NCBI GenBank assembly: GCA_022606425.2
Contig: JAHDVF020000518.1
Span: 1 to 64,000, forward strand
Reading direction: 5' to 3'
DNA: 64,000 bases
Source: Lepidostoma basale
Lineage: Eukaryota > Arthropoda > Insecta > Trichoptera > Lepidostomatidae
In this document: in pieces, positions 20,008-30,999 of the stretch
Position numbering within the stretch: the first letter of the stretch is position 1
Layout: every line of letters starts with the position of its first letter
Position numbers and translations under genes: made by a program
Notes under the pieces: model-generated
The model's database searches: none
What the model was told of the DNA's origin: nothing
Seen by the model: the letters and a program-made list of their open reading frames with translations, nothing else

Positions 20008-20545
20008 TACTAACTAACCGTCACGCCGTCTCCCCAAAGGGGTAGGTATAGTGAATGGACCGCCACAATAATATTTTCTTAAATACTTCAATCATTCTCA
20101 TCCTCAACATTCATACATCGTGTCATGCACGCACGTCGATTTCTCATACCCTTTACTTTGTCGACATTTAATATTTAATTGCTTTTATCATGTCCATGAG
20201 TGGCGATGAGGTCTTTTTATCTGTGGCGATGAGGTTCGCAACCCATCACACCGCGTCTCTCGCGTGGCGAAAAGAGAAGAATAGAGTGCCGCATCGATTA
20301 AAGTGTGGCAGTCCATTCTTTCTGCCTACCCTTTCGGGGAGACGGCGTGATGGTTAGTTAGTTAGTTAGTTTATCATGTCCATTTTCGTAAGTTCTCTAT
20401 TTCTTGTACCGCTTACCTCTTTTATACATATTTTCTTTATCATTATTTCCAAATTAATTCTTTCAACGCATCCAAAACATTTTATTGACCATTTCATTAT
20501 TTCTTCTTAACACTTAAATTTGCACAGCATTCAATTCTTATATAG
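20008..20545 (-). pseudogene. LINE-A copy interrupted by LINE-A-short
   Basis: The tail side starts ACTAACTAACCGTCACG. The minus-strand coding blocks continue on the far side of the insert from 20370 to about 20545 and resume after the T1 elements at 20975-21095 (LPSLC-like YGS region). It is badly decayed. Confidence 0.6.
20184..20383 (+). mobile_element. LINE-A-short insertion with 14-bp TSD
   Basis: The 172-bp element at 20198-20369 is flanked by TTTATCATGTCCAT at 20184-20197 and 20370-20383. It is 5'-truncated, with GTGGCGATGAGG duplicated at its 5' end, and ends in GTTAGTTAGTTAG. A direct record of target-primed insertion of the short form into a LINE-A copy. Confidence 0.8.
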
Positions 20546-20972
20546 GGTGTTTTTTAGAGGTTTGGTTTTTAAACTGGCAACATTGTTTCTACAGACTCTC
20601 AATTTGACAATTGATAGATGAGTTGTAGTTAATACGTTTTGCCATTTTACCTTATTGCTCAATAAAGGTGTCGAAAATTGGACTTCACGATTGCGCTTCA
20701 TTCGAGCTAGCTGTGGCGCTCATATGCCCGAAATCATATTTAAACAATAATGGCATAAAATTATCTATTAAATAAAGCCAAAACATTATTTCAACATTAT
20801 TTTATGTGTTTTTTTTTTCATTTTGAATTTGTATACCTCTAAATAAACACTCTTTTTGTAACACTTTTTGTATACTGACTACAAATCAACTATCAACTGT
20901 CAAATTGACAGTCTGTAGAAACAATTTTGCCAGTTTAAAAACCAAACCCCTTTATAAAAACACCCTATATTG
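20546..20972. mobile_element. T1 composite with long inverted ends
   Basis: Left AGGGTGTTTTTTAGAGG, GTTTGGTTTTTAAACTGGC, and the mirror image at the right (GCCAGTTTAAAAACCAAAC, AACACCCT). A further inner end lies at about 20825-20870 (GTATACCTCTAAATAAACAC), so this looks like a T1 copy plus part of a second. The flanks share ATAT. It was inserted into the LINE-A copy above. Confidence 0.6.
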
Positions 20973-21099
20973 GCCTTTGACACTATCGTATTCATATTTC
21001 ACATATAATGCTAAGATATCTGATTTCTACTTCATTTATTCTACTTTTATCCATATGTTACCAGTTCCATGCTTGTTCCGTACTTTTTATGTTTGGAAA

Positions 21100-21363
21100 T
21101 AAAAAAAAGTTATTTGCCTTAAGTTAAAATAACAACGATTCTTCGAATATTTCATTACATTTGGCTTTTTCTTTTTTAGAAATGTATCCTGTCGTTTTTC
21201 GGAGCCTGTTGTTGATGACCAGACTTAGGATATTGGTGTCCAGCTGTGTCTCGTCATCTTATGGGTGAGAGGGAAAGAGCAGTTCTGGAAGTGAGCTGTT
21301 TGTTGGTACGTAATTTGCATATACATTATCACTCTTTCAGAACACGCTCAGAGAACATTGAAG
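21100..21363. other. Unassigned spacer
   Basis: No recognisable feature; 21185-21300 is less AT-rich. Confidence 0.35.
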
Positions 21364-21365
21364 AC

Positions 21366-21625
21366 CTTCGTGGCAGAGTGGTAAGAGCTCTGACTGCCAT
21401 ACTGAAGTTGTTCAATTCTCGGGTTATTCTGTTAGTGTTTCGGGTTCGATTCCCGGCGATGGCAGTGTAATTGTTATATCGTCTTTGGTCTGGTGTAGAA
21501 TTCACGTGAAAATGAAATAGCAATAAATGAACTACCAATCGCATGTCATGAGATCGATTTAGTAGCTAAAATAAATTGTATATATTAATTGGATGCAGAC
21601 TACCTGTTGCATATAAAAAACCAAA
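21366..21625 (+). mobile_element. SINE1 copy, well preserved head
   Basis: Box A TGGCAGAGTGGTAAGAGC (21371-21388) and box B GGGTTCGATTCCC (21440-21453) are nearly canonical for an RNA polymerase III promoter. The spacing between them is longer than usual because of an insertion around 21405-21435. The body (TCTGGTGTAGAATTCACGTG) follows. Confidence 0.7.
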
Positions 21626-21684
21626 AAAGGGAAATTAAGATTAGGATAACATAATCTCACAAGTATCATATTTTTCTCTTCTTC

Positions 21685-22215
21685 TTCTTCTTCCTTAGCC
21701 TTTTCCCTTCCACTCCTGGACAAAGGCCTCCTCCATTCGATTCCATGTCACTCTGTCTTTTGCAGGCTGCATCCAGGTTATTCCGACGTGTCTGTTTGGG
21801 TCATCCTTCCATCATAGTTACGGTCGCCCTGTACTTCTCTTTGCCGTCCACGGTTTCCAAGTCGGCAGTCTTCTTGTCCATTTTTCATCTGAGCTTCTGG
21901 CTACGTGACCTGCCCGATGCCATTTTAGAGTCGCCATTCGGTGGATGATGTCAGTGATCTTTGTTTTTCTCTTACCGTATCATTTCTGATTCTGTCTCTT
22001 AGGCTTATTCCTAACATGGCTCTTTCCGTGGCTCTTTGGGTCACTCGTAGTTTCTCGGCACTTTGTTTGGACAATGTTACAGTTCGAAGACCATAAGTAC
22101 CAAACGGGAAGAACGCAGGCTTCATAGACTTTTCGTTTCAGGTTGGTCGGTATTTTCCGTTTTTTAAGGATGTACCCCATGTTTCCGAAAGCTGCCCAGC
22201 TTAATCCCATTTCAT
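21685..22215 (-). pseudogene. LINE-E C-terminal fragment
   Basis: The minus strand reads SWAAFGNM, LKRKVYEACVLPV, then after frame breaks RAMLGISLRDRIRND and the end block (GRP, WRRDL-like). The + strand copy at 31940-32300 covers the same end and finishes in (GAA)n. Confidence 0.6.
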
Positions 22216-22812
22216 ATTTTTAGTCTTTTCCATTTTATTCTATATTCCATAATTTCTCACTCTGTTTTAGAGTGTCATTCCCGCAATACATCGGAGATTC
22301 CCCATTTCTGTAGTTTTTGGAAGACTTTTTGTTCGATTAGTGTCATATCACAGACTTGGCTGTTATACTATTATATCTATAATATTTACTTAAAACTATG
22401 TTTAATTCTTTTTATTATTTCCTTTAACAAATTATAAAAATTTAAACCTATTTTCAATCATTGCTCAATATCAAGCAAGCAAGCATAAGATTTAATCAAA
22501 AATAAATTTACAAAAGTATATGTACTCTAACGATTGCCTTAATGTAGATCCGAACATTATTGAAACCGGTCATAGAGAAAATTGTAAGTTATTGAAACAA
22601 AAACATGTTTTTAAACAAATAATAATTAAAATGCCTTGCCACAATGTGATAAATAAAGATTGTGAATAAAAAAAAAATCTTCATCCATGTTCAAAACAAA
22701 TAAATACCAAATATTATTAATGAAATTGTAAGTTTGGGCATAACGTTGATATAAGGCAAAATTTAAGCCATTTACTTTGTAATGTTATGTCGTTGGTAAT
22801 CTGCCTAATAAT
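22216..22812. other. Unassigned AT-rich spacer
   Basis: Nothing was recognised. Confidence 0.45.
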
Positions 22813-22824
22813 GATTGTTATTAT

Positions 22825-23635
22825 AACTAACTAACTAACTAACTAACTAACCATCACGCCGTCTCCCCGAAGGGGTAGGCAGAAAGAATGGACTGCCACA
22901 CCTTTCTTTCCTGACATATTTCTCTCGATTCCTCAACATTCATACATCGTGTCATGCACGCGCGTCGATTTCTGACTCCTCACATGGCCGACATTCAATA
23001 TTTGATTTATTTGATCGTGCCACGTTTTCCTCGGTCTTCCTCTATTTCTGGTTCCATTTACATCGTTAACATATAATTTTTTTACCATTCTTTCTTCATT
23101 CATTCTTTCCATATGTCCAAACCATCTTAACCTTTCATTATTTTGTTCATGACACCATCATTCGCACCACATTCACTTCTTATATTTTCATTCGACGCTC
23201 TATCATACACAGAATATCCACACATTCGTCTAAGAGATCTCATTTCTACTGCATTTATTCTACTTTCATCTTTCCTTTGCCAGTTCCATGCTTCGCTTCC
23301 ATACATAAGGGTCGGTAGAAGAACACCATTGTGCACCGCCATTCTAGCTTTTTTGGATAGGTTTTTGTTTGCGATGACAACTTTAAGTGCACCATTCACT
23401 TTGTTGCCTGCCCCAACCCTTATTTCAATATCCCTCTCCACTCTCCCATCTCTTGTAAACATACTACCTAAATACACAAACTCAACTACTTGCTCCAAGT
23501 TTTCACCATTCACGCTAATGTTGCAGACTGTCATGGTTTCTTCCTTTTCAAAAATCATTACCTTGGACTTATTAACATTCATCATCAGATCATTTCGCAA
23601 GCATACCTCATACATACAATTCACCAGTATTACAG
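22825..23635 (-). pseudogene. LINE-A reverse-transcriptase C-terminal copy, 811 bp
   Basis: The minus-strand frame 23624-23127 (165 codons) reads MNVNKSKVMIF, NGENLEQVVEFVYLGS, AVHNGVLLPTLMYGSEAWNW and INAVEMRSLRRMCG. That is the region after the reverse-transcriptase catalytic motif plus the thumb. A 4-nt deletion near 23130 shifts the frame before the FGHMERMN/GRPRKTWHDQ end. It is flanked by the 12-bp duplication GATTGTTATTAT (22813-22824 and 23636-23647). The tail (TAAC)n is on the left. Confidence 0.75.
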
Positions 23636-23639
23636 ATTG

Positions 23640-24020
23640 TTATTATTATAATGCTAATTTATAAAGCGCCGTTTTCGTGAATATCTCACCTCAAGTACGC
23701 TTTGACAATGTTTTAAGTCGTGAGAGCTGCATCTGACACCAGCGATCAGATAACAGTTGTTTATATTTTATGCAATATTTTGAAAACGTGGGTTTTTAGG
23801 TTAGATTTCAAATCTGTCGGATTGTCAATGCATGTGAGGCGTGCAGGAAGCATATTCCAGAAGGAAGGATCTGCCACTACGAAAGCCCGATCTCCGAAAT
23901 TTGTCCGGGGGTTGCACTTTGGCTCAACTAATCTGCCTATTACCGAGGAGTTTGCTGATCGAAGCGTAGATTGCCGCTGAGTTAACTTACACATGTTATA
24001 TATGTTTCTAGGTTCTTGCA
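23640..24020 (-). pseudogene. LINE-H C-terminal fragment
   Basis: An 86-codon minus frame (24021-23761) reads SSVIGRLVEPKCNPRTNFGD, AFVVADPSFWNMLPARL and DLKSNLKTHVFK. 'AAPxLWNxLP...FKxxLKTHLF' closes many CR1/L2-like LINE ORFs. Its 3' end (AAAGCGCCGTTTTCG, then (TTA)n) recurs at 34950-35035 and 59485-59600, and its coding end at 63772-63910. Confidence 0.65.
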
Positions 24021-24044
24021 TTCATTTTGTAATAATTTTGGTTA

Positions 24045-24190
24045 GTTCATTTCGTTCTCCCGATGAAGAAGATGTAAGTCGTCAAAACATACAGAGAAAA
24101 ATAATTTTAAAAGTGGAAAAAACAGTGTTGTAATTCACAAAAAATTCATCAATATGGAATTCCACTGTGTTAATGCCTCAATTTTATCAA
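24045..24190 (+). repeat. P2 terminal repeat with decayed motif
   Basis: CCCGATGAAGAAGATG... corresponds to the P2 motif with several changes. The outer end (GGAATTCCACTGTGTTAATG) is preserved. Confidence 0.5.
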
Positions 24191-24287
24191 AAATGTTGAT
24201 ACAATATAGCTTTAAAAAAACATCCTGGTACAATGTATTATTACGGAATATATGTTATATAGACCAAAATAAAAATCTTTGAAATTA

Positions 24288-24755
24288 AGTAAACGTTCGC
24301 AATGGAGTTTTGGTCCCAACCCTAATGTATGGAAGCGAAGCGTGGAACTGGCAGAAGAAGGATGAGAGTGGAATAAATGCGGTAGAGATGAGGTCCCTAA
24401 GACGTATGTGTGGTGTAATACTGATATTAGAAAGAAATGTAGAGCGAAAGAAGGTATTATGAACAAAATTATGAAAGGATCGCTGCGTTGGTTCGAACAT
24501 ATGGAGCGCATGGGTGAAGAAAGAATGGTTAATAAGTATACGTTAACGATGTAAATGGATTACTGAGTTGAGGTAGACCGAGGAAAACAAGGCATGGCCA
24601 AATTAATCAAAATCTCAAAGGTCGGTCATGTTATAATTCGGAAGAATCGACGTGCGTGTATGACTCGATAAGTGTACCAGAATAGAGAAGTGTGGCAGTC
24701 CATTCTCTCTGCCTACCCCTGCGGAGAAAGGGCGTGATGGTTTGTTTGTTTGTTT
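24288..24755 (+). pseudogene. LINE-A C-terminal fragment
   Basis: The + strand reads GVLVPTLMYGSEAWNWQKKD, AVEMRSLRRMCG, then frame-shifted FEHMERMGEERM, GRPRKTRHGQIN and SILSAYPC. The tail has drifted to TTTGTTTGTTTG. Confidence 0.65.
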
Positions 24756-25230
24756 GCTTAAAAAAAGTAATTTATGTTTAAGTGACCTGTTGTGTACGAA
24801 AAAAATAATGATAATTACGGCTTTCAATCGATGACATTAAAAGTTTATTTTTATGAATAAAATATTTTTTGTGTTTTTCTATATGATTGTGGTTGCCTTT
24901 CTTGTTTTACGTTCTGCCCCTGATATAACGATACTCCTATAGAGAAAAGCATGAATAATAAACCGAATTACTCAGCATTCGGAGCTGGGGGGATTAAAGT
25001 ATTGTTCCGCTGTAGCATTTTACGAATTACACCGCCATTCGTGTTATGAGGGTAGGATTTAACGATACTAATAATTCTTGCATACGTTTGAACCCTATTG
25101 TAAAATAAAAAGATTTTTTTTTGTTCTCGTTAATAAAAACAACATGGTTATAACGTCAATCTTACTGTGGCTTTAACATAAATATATATAATTTCTTTAA
25201 TTTCTTACAAATACTTGCCTTAATTAATGA
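24756..25230. other. Unassigned AT-rich spacer
   Basis: Nothing was recognised. Confidence 0.45.
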
Positions 25231-25234
25231 GAAT

Positions 25235-25680
25235 GAGAACCTCTGTTTTCTAGAAGTTTGATTATACAATATAATTTCTTGATTCTTGAACAATGATATA
25301 AAACTCCACATCAAATAATTAATACAAAAGAAAACGTCAGTTTTCTAGAAATTTTATTATATTTTATAGAAGTGACATGTTTCGCCCTTCTAAGGCATTA
25401 TCAAATGTCTTAGAAGGGCGAAACATGTCACTCCCATAAAATATAATAAAACTTCTAGAAAACAGACGTTTTCATTCGTATTGATAATACAATATTATAT
25501 ATGAATGACATGTTTCGCCTGTCTAAGGCATTCCCAAACATTTTATAATGTCTTGGACAGGCAAAACATGTTATTCATATAAAATACAACAAAACTTCTA
25601 GAATACAGATGTTTTCATTCGTATATATTATTTATTATAATATTAAGTTTAACATCGTTGTTCAAGAAAACTTCACTTCT
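25235..25680. repeat. Two consecutive P3 inverted pairs
   Basis: Pair one: ACATGTTTCGCCCTTCTAAG (25378-25397) faces CTTAGAAGGGCGAAACATGT (25410-25429). Pair two: ATGTTTCGCCTGTCTAAGGC faces a diverged copy (GGACAGGCAAAACATG) at about 25510-25570. Stem II and GAAACATGTC are kept in pair one, but the CUGANGA core is lost. Confidence 0.65.
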
Positions 25681-25711
25681 CAATTATGACATTTCTCTAT
25701 ACTTAAAGTTA

Positions 25712-25890
25712 GTAGAAAGAATGGACCGCCACACTGTTCTTTCGTGACATACTTCTATCGCTTCTTTAACATCGTGTCATGCACGCAGTCTATTTGAACG
25801 AAAACGAATGTCTTCTAGATGTTGTATTAAATTTTATATGGATTAACATGTTTCTCCCTACTAGGACATTATCAAATGTGTATTGATAAT
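25712..25890 (-). mobile_element. LINE-A shard and P3 arm
   Basis: 25712-25797 is a LINE-A 3' piece (GGACCGCCACACTGTTC, TCATGCACGC). 25798-25890 is a P3 arm (ATTAACATGTTTCTCCC). Confidence 0.5.
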
Positions 25891-26044
25891 ACACAGGCTT
25901 TACTCGGTCTTTATATATTTTTGTTACTTTTAGAGCATTAATACATACTTTCATTATAATTGTTTCTTGATTTTTTTTGATTCTTAAATTATATTTATAT
26001 TTTACTCCCTTCATATTATTCTTACTGGTGTTGGATTGTTTTAA

Positions 26045-26345
26045 TTGCCAAATTACAGTTAATTAAAAAAAACGGTACATACGTGGAATATAAATTAAAT
26101 AATCACAAATGTCTGGATCCTCCAGCTGACAACAAATCCACCATCTAAAAGAACATTATGTGTTAAATTATTTTTATTTTGTTATTTTATTTTATTTTTT
26201 ATTTTTAGTTTTAGATTTATTTTGTGGACGTTGGGCAATCGAAGTATGCGCAAGAGATGCCTATTCATGGCGATGAGGTTCGATGGAGTGCCGCATCGGT
26301 TAAAGTGTGGAAGTCCATTTTTTCTTCCTAGCCTTTCGGGGAGAA
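26045..26345 (+). mobile_element. LINE-A-short copy with small deletion
   Basis: Leader ACGGTACATACGTGG, then TTTATTTTGTGGACGTTGG, GCGATGAGGTTCG, and a deletion of the CATCACACCGCGTCTCCC block. It ends GCCTTTCGGGGAGA and meets a minus-strand LINE-A piece. Confidence 0.6.
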
Positions 26346-26440
26346 GCCATCTTAATGATCCTTTGATTGTTTTGTTCATAACACTTTCTTTCGCAATGCA
26401 TTTACTTCTTATATTTATATTTGACTCTCTTTATATACAG
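26346..26440 (-). mobile_element. LINE-A fragment
   Basis: Antisense of the NKIMKGSLRWFG region (CCATCTTAATGATCC). Confidence 0.55.
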
Positions 26441-26469
26441 ATATACTACACATTTTTCTTCGATTCTGA

Positions 26470-26680
26470 GGCATACTGACACGCACACGTGCAGAAGATG
26501 AACCCCTTCAGAATCCCACACGTTTTGAAGCATCAGATTCCTGTTGGATGCCGTCGCTCCGGAAGACAACCAAAAAGATGGAAGGAAAATTGGAAGTCAA
26601 CTTCCCAGGTGAGGCTAGCCTTATAATCTTTTGAACATTCCTTTGGTCTAAAAGAAGAGGAAGGAGAAGGTACGTAGATA
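26470..26680 (+). pseudogene. LINE-F C-terminal fragment
   Basis: The + strand reads VGCRRSGRQPKRWKENWKST then SQ, followed by a (GAA/GGA)-rich tail at 26650-26668. It is similar to 5060-5190. Confidence 0.5.
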
Positions 26681-26924
26681 TAATGACTTGCCACAATATT
26701 TCATCCCGCCATTATTCTCTGAACTTATCAATATTTATAAAGCATATTATGCATGCACGTCAAATCATTTATTAATAGCATGTACGACATTTGAAATTTG
26801 ATTATTTTCGTACCACGTTTCCCTCAGTATTTAGCGATTTTACGCAACAATTTTGTCATTAAAAAATAATTTATTTATTATCATATAATTTATACATTAC
26901 TGGTCAATTTGAGTGATAATTTAA
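26681..26924. other. Decayed LINE-A-like and AT-rich sequence
   Basis: 26685-26840 retains loose LINE-A order (GACTTGCCACAATATTTC, ATGCATGCACGTC, GTACCACGTTTCC). The rest is AT-rich. Confidence 0.4.
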
Positions 26925-27070
26925 AAAAGTTTTATTAAGTTTTATTTTATTTTATGGGAATGACATGATTCGCCTTGCTTAAGCAAATTTTTAGCAATGG
27001 AAGGCAAAACATGTCATCCCCATAAGATGTAATTAAACGTCTTCAAAACAGACGTTTTCATTTATATGCA
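26925..27070. repeat. P3 inverted pair
   Basis: GGGAATGACATGATTCGCC faces GGCAAAACATGTCATCCCC; the outer ends AAAACAGACGTTTTCATT are preserved. Confidence 0.6.
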
Positions 27071-27074
27071 TTAT

Positions 27075-27335
27075 TTAACTAACTATCTAAATATCACGCT
27101 GTCTCCCCGAAGTGGTAGGTAGAGAGAATGGACTGACACACTTTTCTTTCCTGACATATTTCTCTCGCTTCCTCAACATTCATACACCGTTTCATGCACG
27201 CGCGTCGATTTCTCTGACTCCTCACGTAGCCGACATTCAATATTTGATTTATTTGATCCTGACACGTTTTCCTCGGTCAATCTCTTTTTATAGTTACATT
27301 TACATCGTTAACACATTTTTTTACCATTCTTATAA
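27075..27335 (-). mobile_element. LINE-A 3' fragment
   Basis: The tail, then the antisense of FGETA, SILSAY..., MNVEEARE, NQINQI and the start of the TRNRG block. It is followed by unrelated AT-rich sequence. Confidence 0.6.
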
Positions 27336-27779
27336 ATATTGCATTATACATCATTTTTAAATATATAAAATATTAAATTCTACTTCTGTTTAAGACTTCA
27401 AAAGGTTTCGGTAGCTCGCTGCCAACTTCTGGTGGTGAACTATTGGGTATATATGGTGGCACCATGCAAAATATGGCAGGGAGCTGTGAAACCATAATCA
27501 TGAGTAGAATTCAACTTAATACATATTTGAAAAAAAAAAACTTTTTTTTTATGTTTTCATTATTTACAAAGAACCTCTACAATAAAATTTCAAATACCAA
27601 CATTATTTTTTTATCTAGTTAATTTTTTTATATTTTGTACATAATTTGTTCATTTGCATTGCATTTTTTATTGTTAATTCAATTCAATGAGGAAATATCG
27701 TGAGAGGTCTGAAATTATTGGCGGTGTACTATTTATGACATAAATGCACCTTTTAAACATTGTGAACATCTGAACACAC
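27336..27779. other. AT-rich spacer with P4 fragment
   Basis: A decayed P4 motif lies at about 27405-27440 (GGTTTCGGTAGCTCGCTGCC, minus orientation). Otherwise unassigned. Confidence 0.45.
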
Positions 27780-27866
27780 AGTGTATCGCCGGGAATCAAA
27801 TTACCGAACCCGGGGCCTTCGATAGGGCAGTTATATATGTTGCCACTCTGCCACGAAGGTCGTGGA
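27780..27866 (-). mobile_element. SINE1 head
   Basis: tRNA-like part only: GTATCGCCGGGAATCAAA (box B side, with a 6-base insertion) to CTCTGCCACGAAGGTCGT (box A side). Confidence 0.55.
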
Positions 27867-27867
27867 A

Positions 27868-28290
27868 TCATCATTCCGTGGTGCATAGGGCCTCAAGGAA
27901 CCTTCTCCACCCGACTCTATCGCATGCCTGAAGCCTAACATCATCCCAAGGGAGGCCTGCTGCTTTATCTTCGTCCTGCAGGGCTCTTCTCCAGGTGGCT
28001 CTAGGTCTGCCTAGCTTTCTCTTTCCCCCCATAGAGGACCATTCTAGTGCACCCCGAGCGATGCAAGCTGGCTTCCGTCTGTGTGACCTATCCACTGCCA
28101 TTTATTGCGTCTAGCGACTTATTCTGTAATTGGCTTTTCGCCTGCCATGGTCCAGAGAACGGCATTTGACACTGTTTGGGGCCAATAGATCTTGAATATT
28201 GAACGAAGGTTCCTATTTATAAAAACTTGGAGTTTTTCAATAACGTCCGTGGTAGATTTCCAAGTCTCAGATCCGGCATCACGACTACAT
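27868..28290 (-). pseudogene. LINE-B C-terminal fragment (RTE-like)
   Basis: The minus strand from 28290 reads the FINRNLRSIF-like block, then in the 76-codon frame 28101-27871 RKPACIARGALEWSSMGGK, GRPRATWRRAL and CDRVGWRRFLEAL. The motif series 'WIGHxLRK...GKRKRGRP..TWRR' is typical of RTE-clade elements. A longer copy is at 42745-43370. Confidence 0.6.
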
Positions 28291-28384
28291 TAATTAAATA
28301 ACTTTGTTATGACATATATGCTATCCATATACCACCTCCTTTGACTGATATTAATGATAAATGTAGAGAAGCGTCAGATAGTTG

Positions 28385-28545
28385 GTTGAAGGCAGTTGTC
28401 CTGGCTGCGGAACATAAAAAAAAGGACCGGAATGACAAGAATTCAGAACATTTTTCAAGTGGCACAGGAAAGAGATGCTTTTGTTGCAGGGATCGCAAAT
28501 ATTGAGGGGACCTGACACGGCATCAAAAGAAGAAGATACTATCTA
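28385..28545 (+). pseudogene. LINE-C fragment
   Basis: The + strand reads QLSWLRNIKKRTGMTRIQN, then FQVAQERDAFVAGIANIEG, and ends AAAAGAAGAAG. It is similar to 6835-6980. Confidence 0.55.
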
Positions 28546-29147
28546 ATCGCTTTTGCATTTGCATTTTTGATTCTAAAAATGTATACTTTGCAGTTCATGC
28601 ATTACCATATTCGGCAATGAAAACATTAAGAGTATCTGGGATGAGCGTCATACGAGAAGAGGACTGAATCGAATAGGAAAAACCTTCCCTATTGTGAGAG
28701 AAGTTTAATAATACGTCTCTGAGCTATTTCCAGCAGTATTCGGGGCGGCGCGTGGCGATTATACGCGAGAATTTCTACTAGAGATGATGCCCCAATTTTC
28801 CATTATGGATGTCTCCGTGAGCGAGCGCTTCTAAAATATTATTTATTGCGTTCCACTTCTGACAAAAGAATTTTATTTCAACCCTTCATTGCATGATTTG
28901 TTTTAATGTTTAACAAATAAAACATTTTAGTTATCTATTGCAAAATAATATTTAAAAAAAAAATGTAACGACATTTTATTTTTGATTTTAGATAAACTTA
29001 GGCGTTAATACTGTGGAGTTACATAATGACTTTTTTATGAATTAAAACACTGTTTTTATAACGTTTTATCCATTAGTTGTAACGAACATTTTAAACAAAT
29101 CTAAAACTATATTGTAAGCCATAATTGGGGTAAGGTATTAATCTAAT
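28546..29147. other. Unassigned spacer
   Basis: 28640-28830 is less AT-rich with CpG words (GGCGGCGCGTGGCG) but has no ORF. The rest is AT-rich. Confidence 0.4.
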
Positions 29148-29390
29148 GGACGACCTTCTTGGCAGAGTGGTAGAAGCTCTGACTTCCATACTGAAGGTCC
29201 CGGGTTCGATTGCCGGCCATGGCAGAGTGATTGTCACACTGTCTTTGGTCTGATGTAAAATTCACGTGATAATAAAATGGCAATAGATAGATAGATATCA
29301 CATGTCATGAGAATCAATATAATATCTAAAATAAATTGTATACAGTTATTGGTTTCAAACAACCTGTTATATACAAAAAAATAATAAAAA
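29148..29390 (+). mobile_element. SINE1 copy, near-canonical head
   Basis: Box A TGGCAGAGTGGTAGAAGC (29160-29177) and box B GGGTTCGATTGCC (29202-29214) are at typical tRNA spacing. The body ends CAGTTATTGGTTTCAAA and ATATACAAAAAAATAA. The best preserved SINE1 head here. Confidence 0.75.
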
Positions 29391-29439
29391 ATCAATTATT
29401 GGACTTGAAGTAAAACTTATTAGATTATTTATATTTTCT

Positions 29440-29600
29440 TATTGTCGAATTTTAAATTTCTAAAACTTCGAGATTATTCAAAAATAAACTTTTTTATAAA
29501 TAAAAACACTTTATTTTACTTATCAGTTCATTTTTCTCGACATGTTTCGAAGGCTTATACCTTCATCATCGAGAGGAGAACCAACATTTTAACAAAGTAA
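29440..29600 (-). repeat. P2 repeat adjoining PLE endonuclease end
   Basis: On the minus strand a P2 motif (29535-29580) is followed by AAACTTTTTTATAAA-type sequence. The PLE endonuclease C-terminal end LNNLEVLEI and a stop (29481-29452) come next. Physical linkage of P2 to a Penelope-like coding remnant. Confidence 0.6.
29535..29580 (-). ncRNA. Hammerhead-like motif (P2)
   Basis: The minus strand has TCGATGA (core, two differences from CUGANGA), an extra T, stem II GAAGG/CCTTC (5 bp perfect), GAAAC, short stem III and GTC, then GAGAA. The core mutations make activity doubtful. Confidence 0.45.
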
Positions 29601-30079
29601 ATTTTTTTTTTATTATAAACTGCCACTAGTGATGGCTTCTGTATCCTTTATAAAAAGACAAGAATGTAGAGAGTGGCTTACAATAAGCATATGCATAAAA
29701 TTAAAACATTCTCTGCAAATATTAGTAGATTTTTCAGTTTGTATCAAATTTGCTACACCGTGCAATGAAGGGTTAACTTTAAAACATTATTGCATACTAT
29801 TTTACTTTTCCATACATTTATCTTTCGTCGCCTTATTAATCAAATTTCGAATAGTTTCAAAAACGAATAACAGTGTTTCATAACTTTAAATATATTGAAT
29901 AAAAGCTCTGAAGTAAAAATTGGTATCAGTTGGTTTTGAAATATAACTTGTTACATTGTGAACTTGAAAAAAAAACAAGAAAAATCACAAAAAAACGAGT
30001 TATCTATGAACAACGTAATTTCATAGAAACGACGCGAATTATCTTAAATTTTATTATTTATTAGTTTTTATGTTTAACT
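29601..30079. other. Unassigned spacer
   Basis: An 84-codon + frame (29629-29883) has no recognisable motif and no splice context. AT-rich. Confidence 0.35.
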
Positions 30080-30770
30080 TATTAATTAACTAACCATTTC
30101 GTCGTCTTTCCGAAAGGGTAAGCAGAAATAATGGATCCCCACAGTGTTGTTTACTGACATACTTTTTTCTCTTTCTCAACATCCATAAATCGTGAAATAA
30201 AGACATAAATCTAAGTAGTTCATAAATATCGTTTTATTTCATTATTATTTTATATATTTCCCAACAACAAATCGTCACACCGTTTCTTCACAGGGGTAGG
30301 CACAGAGAATGGGCCGCCACACTTCTCTATCCTGACATACCTCTCTTAATTCCTGTACATTCAAACAACGTGTCATACACGCATGTCGATTCATCCGACT
30401 TCTAACATGACCAACCTTTAAAATTTGATTAATTTGATCACGCCATGTTTTCCTCGGTCTACCGCAACTCCGTACTCCAATTACATCGTTAACCTATACC
30501 ATCTTGACCATCCATGCGCTCCATATGTCCGAACTAACGCAGCGATCCTTTCATAATTTGGTCATAATACCTTCTTCCGCTCTACACCCCTTTTTTATAT
30601 CAGCATTTGAAAATCTTTCGTACATCGTTCTACTACACATACGTCGTAGGGACCTCATCTCTAACGCAGTTATTCTGCTCTCATCCTTTTTCTCCCAGTT
30701 CCATGCTTCGCTTCTTTACATAAGGGTTGGGAACAGAACTCCATTGTAAACGGCCATTTTCGCTTTCATT
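30080..30770 (-). pseudogene. LINE-A, truncated tail piece plus a longer copy
   Basis: 30080-30200 is a 3' terminal piece. 30265-30770 is a second copy whose minus strand reads KMAVYNGVLFPTLM, the INAVRDEVPTTY region and the FGHMERMDGQDG end. They belong to an older subfamily with CTCAACATCC changes. Confidence 0.6.
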
Positions 30771-30999
30771 AATAAATTCTTTATTCCAATATTATATTTC
30801 CCATGGTTTGGGAAACTGGATCCTAAGCGCTTTATCTGTACTCTGCATTCAGAAAACTCAGATCAATATAGTCTGAATACTAGACCTTCCCTTTCGGGGC
30901 GTTATTATTCATTTTAATTATTCGTTTATAAACAGGAATTGACATTTTATTACGACATATAGAAAAATACATTCATTATATCACTCCCGTCTATAAAGA
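30771..30999. other. Unassigned spacer
   Basis: No feature was recognised. Confidence 0.35.

Noticed and set aside
23143..23664. 173-codon + strand frame, the longest by length
   Set aside because: Antisense of a LINE-A reverse-transcriptase copy; the minus strand carries the recognisable motifs and tail. The same applies to 57093-57509, 37830-38153 and similar frames.
25378..25430. P3 copies as active ribozymes
   Set aside because: Stem II, GAAAC and GUC are kept, but the core reads TTGATAA or is missing in the copies seen.
29160..29220. tRNA-like box A and box B
   Set aside because: The sequence continues into the SINE1 body and does not close an acceptor stem; the same head recurs about ten times. 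It is a SINE head and not a tRNA gene. The same holds for 5879, 21366 and 44880.
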